A stretch of 33,906 nucleotides of DNA from Caldifarciminota bacterium. GTDB lineage: Bacteria > Hydrothermota > UBA3073. The stretch's first letter is position 1; each line of letters begins with the position of its first letter. The stretch spans positions 1 through 33,906 of the forward strand of contig JAUWGP010000030.1 in assembly GCA_030606335.1 (NCBI GenBank), given 5' to 3'. Position numbers and translations under genes: made by a program. Below are positions 1-8,020 of this stretch, in pieces. Below the pieces are notes generated by a model. It had not been told where the DNA came from, did not search any database, and worked only from the letters and a program-made list of their open reading frames with translations.

Positions 1-294
1 CTGATAACCAATTACTTTCGCTCTTCCCTCTTCCCTTATCGCGACTGGGAAGTCACTCCTACCTCCTGATACTCTGATAATCTGATATTCTGCCTACTGA
101 TCTGCTGATATACTGATATACTCTGGTACTCGTCAATCGCCTTACGCCATATGCTTTTCACATTCCACACTTATCATTTAACCTAATCAACCAATTAACT
201 TTTCAACTAATCAACTCTTATCCAATCCAACATTTCACATTCAACATTCAACCAATCAACTAATCAACTAATTAACTATTTAACCATTCAACTA
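1..294. other. Intergenic region downstream of V-ATPase subunit A
   Basis: No gene is seen. Bases 1-130 hold degenerate 'ctgatatactgata' text and the palindrome at 43-54. From about 170 to 294 the sequence is a degenerate 7-8 bp tandem repeat (units such as CAACTAAT and CATTCAAC). Subunits B and D, which normally follow A, are not here. They could lie to the left of the window or elsewhere. Confidence 0.7.
43..54. repeat. Palindrome D1 (GACT-GGGA-AGTC)
   Basis: A 12-bp palindrome inside the flanks 'cttatcgc...ctcctacc'. The same palindrome in the same flanks recurs at 7610-7621. At 3869-3887 the same flanks hold a different, GC-rich palindrome. Confidence 0.6.
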
Positions 295-2031
295 TCAAAG
301 CTTATCAATATCCTTCCTGAGTTCCTCTATCTTTTTTATCTTCTCCTCTTCTATATATTTCATCCTCGAAATCCGCTCCCAGATAGGGGACTTTATCATT
401 TCATCCATTGTCTTTCCTGTCTTTAACAGAGATTGCGCCTTCTTATAGAGATAAAGTATGGTTGAGAGCATCTCCTTTTGTTTCTTAATCGATGTATATG
501 TATCAACCTCATGGAATGCATTTTGATGAAGAAAATCCTCTCTGATTGAACGTGCAATCTCAAGCAGCAATCTTTCTTCATTAGAAAGCGATTCAATTCC
601 AACCAACCTAACAATCTCCTGTAACTCTGACTCTCTCTCTAAAATTATCATTGCATCCTTAATCTCTGAAGGAAATTCTTCTCCAACGTTTGCATCCAAC
701 CATTCCCTTAAAGTGTCTGAATAAAGCGAATAACTTGAAAGCCAATCTATTGCAGGGAAATGTCTTGCATTTGCGAGTCTATCCTGCAAATCCCAGAAGA
801 CCTTAACAACCCTGAGCGTTGACTGCACTACAGGGTCAGCAAGGTCTCCACCAGGTGGTGATACCGAACCAATCACAGTAAGAAATCCCTCCCTTTCAGG
901 AGCTCCCTGGCATTTTACCCTTCCTGCCCTTTCGTAAAACTCTGCAATTCGTGTGCCAAGATAAGCAGGATAACCCTCTTCACCTGGCATCTCTTCAAGT
1001 CTTCCCGATATCTCCCTCATTGCTTCTGCCCATCTTGATGTTGAATCTGCCTGTAGTGTCACACGGTAGCCCATATCTCTGAAATACTCTGCTATGGTCA
1101 TTCCTGTATAAACTGATGCCTCCCTTGCAGCCACAGGCATATTGGATGTATTTGCCACAAGGATAGTCCGCTTCATAAGGGGTTCGTCGGACTTTGGGTC
1201 CTTTAGTTCAGGGAATTCTAATAATACATCTGTCATCTCATTACCCCTCTCACCGCATCCTACGAACAGGATAATGTCTGCATCTGCCCACTTGGAAATC
1301 TGGTGCTGAATTACAGTTTTTCCAGATCCAAAGGGACCCGGTACACATGCAGTACCACCTTCAGCAACAGGAAAGAAGGTATCTATCACCCTTTGACCCG
1401 TATACATAGGTATCTCTGGTGGCAACTTCTTTATATAAGGCCTTGCCATTCTCACCGGCCATCTCTGCATAAGTGTTATCTCTCTCTTACCATTTTTAGT
1501 ATCGACCACACAAACAACATCAGTTACATTGAATTTACCCTTCTTTATATCAATAATCTTTCCTGTGATACCAGGTGGTATCATAATTTTATGCTTGACC
1601 AGAATAGTCTCCTCAACCTCACCAATTATATCCCCACCAGCAACCTCATTACCTTTCTCTTTTGTGGGTACAAACTCCCATTTATGTTCCCTGTCAAGCC
1701 CGGGAATTGCAATTCCCCTTGTGATATAATTACCTGCCTGTTTCATAATATCATCAAGGGGTCTCTGGACTCCATCATATATTGAACTTATAAGACCAGG
1801 TCCAAGTTCAACAGATAGAGGTTCGTGTGTGGGGTATACTGATTCCCCAGGTCCAATTCCCCCAGTTTCCTCATAAACTTGAATTGATGCAAGGTCTCTC
1901 TTCAATTCTATTATCTCTCCTATTAGATTTGCTTTACTTACCCTTACTACATCGTACATTTTGGAACCACTCATACCCTTTGCTACAACAAGAGGACCTG
2001 AAACCTTTATTATCTCACCAACATTTTTCAT
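295..2031 (-). CDS. atpA (ntpA): V-type ATP synthase/ATPase catalytic subunit A
   Basis: This is the catalytic subunit of the rotary V/A-type ATPase V1 head. It binds and hydrolyses (or makes) ATP at the A/B interface on the cytoplasmic side. The protein is 578 residues, the usual family length. The N-terminal barrel starts at MKNVGEIIKVSG, the A-specific insertion covers about 115-190, and the Walker A motif GPFGSGKT is at 232-239, the same numbering as in Enterococcus hirae. 'GCGERGNEM' and 'DSTSRWAEAMREISGRLEEMPGEEGYP' motifs follow. I chose the ATG at 2031 because it has a good ribosome binding site (AAGGAGT) and overlaps the stop of subunit F as ATGA, implying coupled translation. The longer in-frame start upstream lies inside subunit F. 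The family call is certain; direction of the enzyme in vivo is not shown. Confidence 0.97.
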   Translation of the reverse strand: MKNVGEIIKVSGPLVVAKGMSGSKMYDVVRVSKANLIGEIIELKRDLASIQVYEETGGIGPGESVYPTHEPLSVELGPGLISSIYDGVQRPLDDIMKQAGNYITRGIAIPGLDREHKWEFVPTKEKGNEVAGGDIIGEVEETILVKHKIMIPPGITGKIIDIKKGKFNVTDVVCVVDTKNGKREITLMQRWPVRMARPYIKKLPPEIPMYTGQRVIDTFFPVAEGGTACVPGPFGSGKTVIQHQISKWADADIILFVGCGERGNEMTDVLLEFPELKDPKSDEPLMKRTILVANTSNMPVAAREASVYTGMTIAEYFRDMGYRVTLQADSTSRWAEAMREISGRLEEMPGEEGYPAYLGTRIAEFYERAGRVKCQGAPEREGFLTVIGSVSPPGGDLADPVVQSTLRVVKVFWDLQDRLANARHFPAIDWLSSYSLYSDTLREWLDANVGEEFPSEIKDAMIILERESELQEIVRLVGIESLSNEERLLLEIARSIREDFLHQNAFHEVDTYTSIKKQKEMLSTILYLYKKAQSLLKTGKTMDEMIKSPIWERISRMKYIEEEKIKKIEELRKDIDKL

Positions 2032-2360
2032 AGAGACTCCTTTCTCCCTCCCATCAAATCCACGCCACAAGCCTTTTTAACAAGATTTCTCATACGTTCA
2101 CGAGTAAATCCACTTGCTCCAAGTGGTCCGGGTATTGATAGTAAACAGGGAAGTGGTTTAAAAGAAACCTCTTTAAAAATTGATTCTGCACCACTCAGAA
2201 ACTTATCTGATACGAATATAACACCCACATTCTCCTCTATAAGCTCCTGTACCGTTTTGATAAACTCGTGCTCAGAAGTAACCGGGTAAATTTCGACACC
2301 TACTGCGCTGAAAGGCATTATAACGTCATATTCTCCAACTGCTGCAAGTTTAGTCGCCAT
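2028..2360 (-). CDS. atpF (ntpG/ntpF): V-type ATP synthase subunit F
   Basis: Subunit F is a small stalk protein that binds subunit D and couples V1 rotation to the membrane ring. The 110-residue product has the expected alternating fold: 'KLAAVGEYDVIMPFSAVGVEIYPV' at the start, then a helix, 'VGVIFVSDKFL', and 'PCLLSIPGPLG' near residue 77. It lies directly before subunit A and overlaps it by four bases (ATGA), and follows subunit C after a 107-bp gap of degenerate repeat. That gene order (K-E-C-F-A) matches bacterial V-ATPase operons. No strong Shine-Dalgarno sequence is visible before its ATG. The assignment rests on size, position and the recognisable beta-strand motifs. Confidence 0.92.
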   Translation of the reverse strand: MATKLAAVGEYDVIMPFSAVGVEIYPVTSEHEFIKTVQELIEENVGVIFVSDKFLSGAESIFKEVSFKPLPCLLSIPGPLGASGFTRERMRNLVKKACGVDLMGGRKESL

Positions 2361-2379
2361 AAATATAAGTTTACCCTGT

Positions 2380-2465
2380 TTACCCAGTTAACCCAATCAA
2401 CTAATCAACTATTCAACTAATCAACATTCCTTTCGACTTTTCAACTTTTCGACCTTTTGACTTTT
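2380..2465. repeat. Degenerate tandem repeat (CAACTAAT/CGACTTTT type)
   Basis: The gap between subunits C and F is built of near-repeats of 7-8 bp such as AATCAACT and TTCAACTT, the same text as at 172-294 and 7440-7805. It has no coding potential. Confidence 0.6.
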
Positions 2466-2467
2466 CT

Positions 2468-3484
2468 CTAAATAAACGTTTCTGGTAATCTTTCTTTCAA
2501 AAATTCCTCTTCTATGCCATAAATGCTGGCAGTAAAAAGCATGCGTAAGATTTTAAATTCATTCTCCTTTGCATAGAAATATGTAACTACAGGCTCAACA
2601 CCAAATGCGAGATATTTTGAATGTCTTGAAAAATCAATAAATACATCATCACAAAACTTCTCAAGTTTGAGAAAAGAACCCTTCTCAAATACTGGTGGTG
2701 CACCCTCACTTAAGAGATGAGAATAAGGAGTATATTTGAAATACTCCCAAACACTCTCTCCTGTCTCATCGTAGATTGCCAACAATTCTTTACTGGGTAT
2801 AAAACCACCATCAATCAAACCAAAAGAAAATCTTCTCTTATCTACTTTTGCCCACTTGGTTCTTATAAGTGTCTTTATATTGACAAGGTCAATTTCAATC
2901 TTATGAAGTGCGGAGATAAATAAATTACCTGACTCAAGAACCCTATCACTGCGATACTCGAAAAAACTCTTATCAAGTATAATATCCAACATTCCTGGGT
3001 CTTTGTCTATATAGTATGATTCTACTGCCTTTTCAATCCCTTCTTCATATATTGAGGGTAATCTAAAATATAATTCGTTTCTGAATATATCAGTAATCTC
3101 TGAAAGTGATATGTTGCCGTATGGTGAGAGAGATTTGGGTTCAGTCTCGGTGATTTTTGCCTTTAGACACATCTTGATGTTGTAACTATCATATTGAGAT
3201 TTTAAAAACTGTATTATAGGCAGGTCTAAAATCAATTTTTCCATAAGCAAGAATAACACCTCTCTCCCCCTACTTATTATATCTTCATATTCACGAGGTA
3301 AATTAGGAAGGAGTTGTGCATAATCCGTATCTCCAAGAGACTTTAACAGTTCTTCTCCGGACATTGCCATGAGACGAGAAATTTTCTGAGAAGTAAGCAG
3401 TCTTGTTTCAAGTGACCTTATTGTTGCAACTGCATATGCATATCTATCATCTTCACTCTCTATGTAGGGAAAACTTATAACCAT
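2468..3484 (-). CDS. atpC (ntpC): V-type ATP synthase subunit C (d-type, AC39 family)
   Basis: Subunit C is the funnel-shaped cap that joins the central stalk (D/F) to the K ring. The 338-residue product fits the AC39 family (about 330-350). It begins with 'YAYAVATIRSLETRLLTSQKISRLM', has the internal helical repeats typical of the family, and contains 'DLVNIKTLIRTKWAKVDKRRF' near residue 193. The last third carries the 'FGVEPVVTYFYAKENEFKILRMLFTASIYGI' segment, the family's signature end. It sits between E and F in normal order but is separated from E by 483 bp of repeats. No good ribosome binding site precedes the ATG at 3484, so the exact start is less secure than the identity. Confidence 0.93.
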   Translation of the reverse strand: MVISFPYIESEDDRYAYAVATIRSLETRLLTSQKISRLMAMSGEELLKSLGDTDYAQLLPNLPREYEDIISRGREVLFLLMEKLILDLPIIQFLKSQYDSYNIKMCLKAKITETEPKSLSPYGNISLSEITDIFRNELYFRLPSIYEEGIEKAVESYYIDKDPGMLDIILDKSFFEYRSDRVLESGNLFISALHKIEIDLVNIKTLIRTKWAKVDKRRFSFGLIDGGFIPSKELLAIYDETGESVWEYFKYTPYSHLLSEGAPPVFEKGSFLKLEKFCDDVFIDFSRHSKYLAFGVEPVVTYFYAKENEFKILRMLFTASIYGIEEEFLKERLPETFI

Positions 3485-3967
3485 AACAAAAGATAGTCAT
3501 AGGGTCCTGATGAAATAGTAAACATTCCACAGGATAAATCTTAGAGTCGTAGTGTCGTAGGGTCTATTTTGTTTGTCTAGTTTATCTGGTTTATCTAGTT
3601 TATTTAGTTCGTTTGGTTTTATACTAACTACTCACTACTTTCTTATCTGGTTTGGTTGGTTTATTTGGTTTGTTTTTTGAGTCATTGGGGCTGTTTAGTC
3701 GATTTAGTTGTTATATCTAATAACAAATAACCATTAACTAATAACATTAAACCTCAACCAATCAACTCTTATCCCATTCAACATTTACCATTTCACATTA
3801 AACATTTAACATCTAACATTCAGCACCTAACATTCAACATCTAACATTTAACATTCAACATACTTATCGCCCCGCCTTTGGCGGGGCTCCTACCATATAA
3901 CACCTGAAACCTGAGGCATTCAACATTAAACATTCAACATTAAACATTCAACATTAAACATTCCACA
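3485..3967. repeat. Repeat-filled gap inside the V-ATPase operon
   Basis: 483 bp without a gene. About 3555-3680 repeats a 9-bp unit (GTTTATCTA/GTTTATTTG). 3740-3966 repeats AACATTT/AACATTC/AACATTA units of 6-8 bp. A GC-rich palindrome lies at 3869-3887. There is no spacer structure, so this is not CRISPR. I see no clear promoter or terminator. Confidence 0.65.
3869..3887. repeat. Palindrome D2 (GCCCCGCC-TTT-GGCGGGGC)
   Basis: A perfect 8-bp stem with a 3-nt loop in AT-rich surroundings. Its flanks 'acttatcgc...ctcctaccat' equal those around D1 and D3, where the palindrome is GACTGGGAAGTC instead. Confidence 0.7.
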
Positions 3968-4546
3968 TTAAACATTACTCTTCCTAAACAACATCCCTAC
4001 TAATTCAGTTTCTAACAATTCCCTTTTCTCCTTAATTATGGTTCCAATTGATGCATCTATATCTTTATTTTTACCCTTTAGTATGAATCCTCCCCTTATT
4101 GGTATCTTCTCATTTGATATTTTAAGTTTCCAACCCTTATCCTTGTTTATTTTCTGGATGAATTTCTCATTTATTATCTTCTCACCTTTACATACAAAAA
4201 CCTCTTCTTCTCCTGATTCAACAGAGTTTTCAAAAAGAGATTCTATAAGCTTCGAGTACTTATCACCCTTACAAATATCATCCACCATCTTGTTAAAAAG
4301 ACTATTCATTAGTTCGTGCTTATATCCGAGTAAGGTATTTCTCTGCTCAATCTCTTTTAAACCTATTAACCTTTCAAATTCCCTTTCACCTTTTTCTTTT
4401 GCCCTTCTTTCTATTTTCTCTGTAATCTTTTTGAGTTCACGCTTTGTTGCACTCTCAATCTCCTTCTTCTTCTTTTCTGCTTCTTTTATAATCTTATTAC
4501 TTTCCTTTTTCGCATCTTCCAGTATCTTTTGTGATACCTTATCCAT
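3968..4546 (-). CDS. atpE (ntpE): V-type ATP synthase subunit E
   Basis: Subunit E is part of the peripheral stalk that holds the catalytic head still against rotation. From the chosen start the protein is 192 residues, normal for bacterial and archaeal E. Residues 1 to about 85 are a highly charged Lys/Glu-rich coiled coil ('KILEDAKKESNKIIKEAEKKKKEIE'). The C-terminal half is the globular head, with 'IRGGFILKGKNKDIDASIGTIIKEKRELLETELVGMLF' near the end, the family's best-conserved part. I chose ATG 4546 over an upstream in-frame ATG at 4570 because AGGAGA lies five bases before it. It is separated from K by a short gap holding a TCCGT...ACGGA palindrome. Confidence 0.92.
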   Translation of the reverse strand: MDKVSQKILEDAKKESNKIIKEAEKKKKEIESATKRELKKITEKIERRAKEKGEREFERLIGLKEIEQRNTLLGYKHELMNSLFNKMVDDICKGDKYSKLIESLFENSVESGEEEVFVCKGEKIINEKFIQKINKDKGWKLKISNEKIPIRGGFILKGKNKDIDASIGTIIKEKRELLETELVGMLFRKSNV

Positions 4547-4653
4547 TGATTCTCCTGATGTAATATTCATTATACCTGATTACTCAGATATTTAACTACC
4601 TTATACCTTTATAGTCCAATCTAAAATCATAAATCTTAGTGCCTTTGTACCTT

Positions 4654-4669
4654 TCCGTTAGCTAACGGA
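4654..4669. repeat. Palindrome A1 (TCCGT-TAGCTA-ACGGA)
   Basis: A perfect 16-bp palindrome between V-ATPase subunits E and K. It appears inserted into 'ctttgtaccttt...cttagtggca' text. It belongs to a five-copy family with constant TCCGT/ACGGA ends. Confidence 0.7.
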
Positions 4670-4693
4670 CTTAGTGGCATACAATTCTTATAA

Positions 4694-5179
4694 CTAAATC
4701 TTTATCCCAATAAATATAATAAGGAATGAAATTACCAGACCAAGAACTGCGTATGTTTCAACCATAACCCCAAATATCACAGCCCTCATTGCTGCATCAG
4801 GCTGCTTTGCAGCCATCTCAACACCAGCAGCACATACCTTTCCCTGATGAATCCCTGATGTGAAACAGGCTATGGCACATGGAAGCGCAGCAAATAGTAT
4901 TTGTAAACCCTGTATAGTAGTGGGTATAAGAGGTGTTTCACCAAGAAGATTTAATTTGAGAATTACTATAATTGCAATAATAAACCCATAAAAACCCTGT
5001 GTGGATGGAAGAACAGCCAATAAGAATATCTTACCAAATTTATCAGGGTCCTCACTTAATACACCACTTGCACTTCTTCCAACTATACCAAGCCCTATTG
5101 CAGAGCCAACTCCGCCCATAAAGGATGCAATAGCCCCACCTGCTATTGCAAACATCAACCCAAGCTGTTCAAGTCCCAT
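4694..5179 (-). CDS. atpK (ntpK): V-type ATP synthase subunit K (proteolipid, c-ring), probably Na+-binding
   Basis: Subunit K forms the membrane rotor ring that carries the coupling ion. The 161-residue protein is the duplicated two-hairpin (four-helix) form. Residue 61 is Gln in the first hairpin (LPSTQGFYGF) and residue 141 is the essential Glu in the second (MVETYAVLG). The Na+ ligands established for E. hirae NtpK (Leu61, Thr64, Gln65, Gln110, Glu139, with Tyr68 nearby) align without gaps to Leu57, Thr60, Gln61, Gln112, Glu141 and Tyr64 here. Na+ coupling is therefore the likely choice, by inference. I chose ATG 5179, which has AGGGGGG just upstream, over an in-frame ATG at 5230. Subunit I, which usually precedes K, is missing; a barrel protein lies there instead. 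Confidence 0.95.
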   Translation of the reverse strand: MGLEQLGLMFAIAGGAIASFMGGVGSAIGLGIVGRSASGVLSEDPDKFGKIFLLAVLPSTQGFYGFIIAIIVILKLNLLGETPLIPTTIQGLQILFAALPCAIACFTSGIHQGKVCAAGVEMAAKQPDAAMRAVIFGVMVETYAVLGLVISFLIIFIGIKI

Positions 5180-5322
5180 AATCCCCCCTATAAATAAAAA
5201 ATTTTTTGGTAAACAATTTATTTTACACACATCAAAAAAACTTATATATCTGATTTTTAAACAGGGATCTGAAGAGATTGAAAGAGATTCTCTTATTCTT
5301 TTTATCTCTTACCGGTCTCATC

Positions 5323-5342
5323 CCTGCCTAACGGCAGGCAGG
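5323..5342. repeat. Palindrome B1 (CCTGCC...GGCAGG)
   Basis: CCTGCC TAAC GGCAGG followed by an extra CAGG, between the barrel gene and subunit K. It shares the CCTGCC/GGCAGG ends with B2 (9412-9431) and B3 (20628-20667). Confidence 0.55.
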
Positions 5343-5368
5343 CAAGTCTCTGTTAACCACCCCCACAC

Positions 5369-6370
5369 CTACCAGATATCCTTCCCGCTAAGAGTTACTG
5401 ATAACCTGACAAATAGTTCTTCAATCTCCTCCCAGCTTCTCTTACCCGCCTCAACACCAATTGATAACTCACCCAGTCTATCAGGGTAAAGATAACTTGT
5501 TCCAAAGCATCCACCTATCTCGTTTATATCTCTATAATACCATGAATGCAAGAATACACCACCTCTCAACGTTTTTGTACCTATCTTTTTACTCAAACTT
5601 AAACCTATATTTGTTCCAGTTGAAAAAATATTATCAACACTCTCCCACATTTCCATATCAACATTTGTTGCAATCATCCAGTCCTGACTCATTCTATAGA
5701 ATAACGACATTGAGTACTTTGGAGGAAGCTCTACATCGCTAAAGAAATGAGAATAACTCAGTGATAAATCCACCTTTTTATAACTTAATTTAAATTGGGG
5801 TCTCAATCCATATCCATATGTTGAACTATTAATGATATAAGTTGTTTTATCATAATTGCTCGATGTAAAGTTTGTTTCCCATATTTCCTCTGTCCTTCCA
5901 AAAGTTGCAAGTCCACCTATGCCAATACTAAAGTTATGAAATGACTTATATAAAGATATAGAAGTAATATAAATGCCTCCTGTTCCAGTAATTATCCTAT
6001 CGTATCTAATATCTCCTAACTGATTATCTCTCGATTCGATATAAAAATTTTTTGAAAGTATGTTAGAGAGAGTAATGGCTACGCCAAATCTATTAGGAAG
6101 TGGAAAAAAGTAGTTTATATCATATAAAGAGAAAGACTGATCATTTCGTACATTATCCCCATCCCTTATTTGTATGAAATCAGCAAGAAAGGTTACACTA
6201 AATGTGTTTACCTCTGGCGTCTCAAATATTCTCGCACCCGCCATTCCCCTTTCAACTGCATTACCAAAGTCTACATATTCACCATAACCCAGGGATGAAA
6301 ACACGGATGCATATGAAACAATAGGAACAAACAATAAGATTAATAATAAAAATCTTAATAAAGTTTTCAT
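5369..6370 (-). CDS. Predicted outer-membrane beta-barrel protein
   Basis: I do not recognise a named family. The 333-residue product has a clear signal peptide (residues 1 to about 21, cleavage near VSYA-S), then alternating amphipathic strands rich in Tyr, Phe and Gly. It ends with strands of the form 'LSIGVEAGKRSWEEIEELFVRLSVTLSGKDIW', as expected for a barrel of the PorV/FadL or UPF0164-like kind. 'ERGMAGARIFETPE' near residue 40 resembles the N-terminal region of such proteins. Its ATG overlaps the stop of the upstream lipoprotein gene as ATGA, so the two are translationally coupled and probably act together at the outer membrane. Whether it shares a transcript with the V-ATPase genes below it is unclear. 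Confidence 0.7.
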   Translation of the reverse strand: MKTLLRFLLLILLFVPIVSYASVFSSLGYGEYVDFGNAVERGMAGARIFETPEVNTFSVTFLADFIQIRDGDNVRNDQSFSLYDINYFFPLPNRFGVAITLSNILSKNFYIESRDNQLGDIRYDRIITGTGGIYITSISLYKSFHNFSIGIGGLATFGRTEEIWETNFTSSNYDKTTYIINSSTYGYGLRPQFKLSYKKVDLSLSYSHFFSDVELPPKYSMSLFYRMSQDWMIATNVDMEMWESVDNIFSTGTNIGLSLSKKIGTKTLRGGVFLHSWYYRDINEIGGCFGTSYLYPDRLGELSIGVEAGKRSWEEIEELFVRLSVTLSGKDIW

Positions 6371-7374
6371 CTCATATCTCCTGTCTTATTCGTATAAACA
6401 ACTTCAAGCATAATATCTCTACTGAAGGAAGCTCTAAAATGTGTTCCTTCTTTACCTTCAATTATAAGAAACCTATCCTCATCGGTTATCCATTCATCCA
6501 CAAACCTTGTTATCTCTATTTTTACAATAGAATCTTCCTCTATTTTATACCCTGCAGATTGGCTACCTTTGTATCTTATGGAGATTTTAGGGTTTGGTCC
6601 AAACGTGCTATTTACAGTAATATACAAGTCGGCATTATTTACAGTCGCAACATTATCAAAATCAATAATCGAATCCGCTATAAAGATACTATCCTTATAT
6701 TCATAGAATCCAGAAGCGATAAAAATATCCGTAGTATCTAAATCAAGAATGGTATCTACAAAGACATCCCTAATAGGTTCTTCTATTTCCAGTAATGGAC
6801 CTCTATATAATTTAATAATAGGTGTGAAATATGAATCCTTTGAATAAAATGCACATCCCTCACCTTCTCCACACAAAGCTACATTAATTAAACTGTCATC
6901 GAGAACCTTATTAGCAGAAATACGGAGCAGTGTATCACCTGTCAAAGTATCTTCTATCCAGGAATATGATTCAGAAATAACGTCTGAAAGATGTGAGCTA
7001 ACATATCCCCAATTAATTATACTATCTTCCTCAAACTCACCATCAAACCTTTTCAGATATAATTCTCCATCCACTCTACTATTCACCACAAACTCCAAAA
7101 TCACACTGTCATACTGTACCTTGGTTTGCGGTCTTTTAAACGAGAGAAGACTTATTACATTATCACCTGTATAAATATAATCTGATGAGCCTGTTATAGA
7201 GTTTTCCTGAAAATAAGTGTGTGTAAAGCTAACAAGACTATCACAAACTACATCTCCGACTATATCATCTATAAAATCACCGCCCACAGGGTCATCCCTG
7301 TCACACGATACCAATATGAGAACAAACCCAATAATAAGAACCGAAATTTTAATGTCTAACATCACATTTTTCAT
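6367..7374 (-). CDS. Predicted lipoprotein of unknown function
   Basis: This 335-residue protein has a lipoprotein signal peptide: hydrophobic residues 8-21, then the lipobox LVSC with the lipidated Cys at 24, followed by acidic 'DRDDPVGGDFIDDIVGD'. The rest is beta-rich, with many Asp/Ser/Thr residues and 'LSFKRPQTKVQYDSVILEFVV' near residue 77. This recalls the stalk or DNRLRE-like domains in surface lipoproteins of the FCB group, but I cannot name the family. It precedes and overlaps the barrel gene at 6370, suggesting a two-component outer-membrane assembly. An AGGAGAG sequence lies about 12 bp before the ATG, a rather long spacing. Confidence 0.65.
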   Translation of the reverse strand: MKNVMLDIKISVLIIGFVLILVSCDRDDPVGGDFIDDIVGDVVCDSLVSFTHTYFQENSITGSSDYIYTGDNVISLLSFKRPQTKVQYDSVILEFVVNSRVDGELYLKRFDGEFEEDSIINWGYVSSHLSDVISESYSWIEDTLTGDTLLRISANKVLDDSLINVALCGEGEGCAFYSKDSYFTPIIKLYRGPLLEIEEPIRDVFVDTILDLDTTDIFIASGFYEYKDSIFIADSIIDFDNVATVNNADLYITVNSTFGPNPKISIRYKGSQSAGYKIEEDSIVKIEITRFVDEWITDEDRFLIIEGKEGTHFRASFSRDIMLEVVYTNKTGDMR

Positions 7375-7521
7375 TTTTTATTTTAACTCTCCTTTTTTAA
7401 ATTTACTATTTGCGATTGTCGATTTACGATTGCATTCCAATATCATTTAACCTAATCAACCAATTAACTTTTCAACTAATCAACTCTTATCTCATTTAAC
7501 ATTTCTTCTACTGCCACCAAG

Positions 7522-7537
7522 TCCGTTAGCTAACGGC
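7522..7537. repeat. Palindrome A2 (CCGTTAGCTAACGG)
   Basis: 14-bp perfect core identical to A1, sitting in 'ccaccaagt...caagacacaaag' text. Confidence 0.65.
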
Positions 7538-7609
7538 AAGACACAAAGTTTTTTTATTTACTGATTACTGATAACCGATGACTTTCGCTCTTCACTCTTC
7601 ACTTATCGC

Positions 7610-7621
7610 GACTGGGAAGTC
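7610..7621. repeat. Palindrome D3 (GACT-GGGA-AGTC)
   Basis: Same palindrome and flanks ('cttatcgc...ctcctacc') as D1 at 43-54. Confidence 0.6.
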
Positions 7622-7810
7622 CCTCCTACCATCTACCATCTAACACCTGAAACCTAACACCTTTCACCTTCATCATCTCACATTCAACATTTAACATTCA
7701 ACATTAAACATGTAACATTTCGTTCACATTCAACATTTCACATCCAACTAAATCAACTTTTCAACTATTCAACTAATCAACTATTCAACTAATTAACATT
7801 TAACATTCAC

Positions 7811-8020
7811 TTACGGTACCGGGTCATAACCACCCCTACTAAAAGGATTACATCTAAGAACCCTCCATATCCCAAGTCCCAGCCCCTTGAATACTCCATA
7901 TCGTATTATTGCCTCCTTGGTATATTCAGAGCAGGTAGGGTAAAACCTACAGCTTGGTGGGAACAAAGGAGAGATTATCTTTTTATATATGTTCAGTACA
8001 AGGATTAACACATATTTCAT
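7811..8020 (-). CDS. yidD: Membrane protein insertion efficiency factor YidD
   Basis: YidD is a small membrane-associated protein that helps YidC insert proteins into the inner membrane. The 69-residue product shows the whole family signature: an N-terminal amphipathic helix '[20 protein letters not shown]', then '[14 protein letters not shown]', '[24 protein letters not shown]' and an early stop, with the three conserved cysteines. Its ATG overlaps the stop of rpmH as ATGA. In most bacteria rnpA lies between rpmH and yidD, and yidC follows; neither is present here. The identity is certain; the odd context is discussed as a finding. Confidence 0.96.
   Translation of the reverse strand: MKYVLILVLNIYKKIISPLFPPSCRFYPTCSEYTKEAIIRYGVFKGLGLGIWRVLRCNPFSRGGYDPVP

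Larger units (their letters stand above)
7375..7810. repeat. Repeat-rich intergenic region
   Basis: 436 bp without a gene. It holds degenerate AACATTT/CAACTATT tandem repeats (about 7440-7510 and 7660-7805), palindrome A2 and palindrome D3. There is no clear promoter for the lipoprotein gene and no terminator after yidD. Confidence 0.6.

Noticed and set aside
1303-1785. 160-codon frame opposite subunit A
   Set aside because: It is the shadow of a certain gene; the composition is that of antisense sequence.
3740-3975. Possible CRISPR array (many AACATT-type repeats)
   Set aside because: The units are only 6-8 bp, degenerate and contiguous; there are no spacers of constant length and no cas genes.
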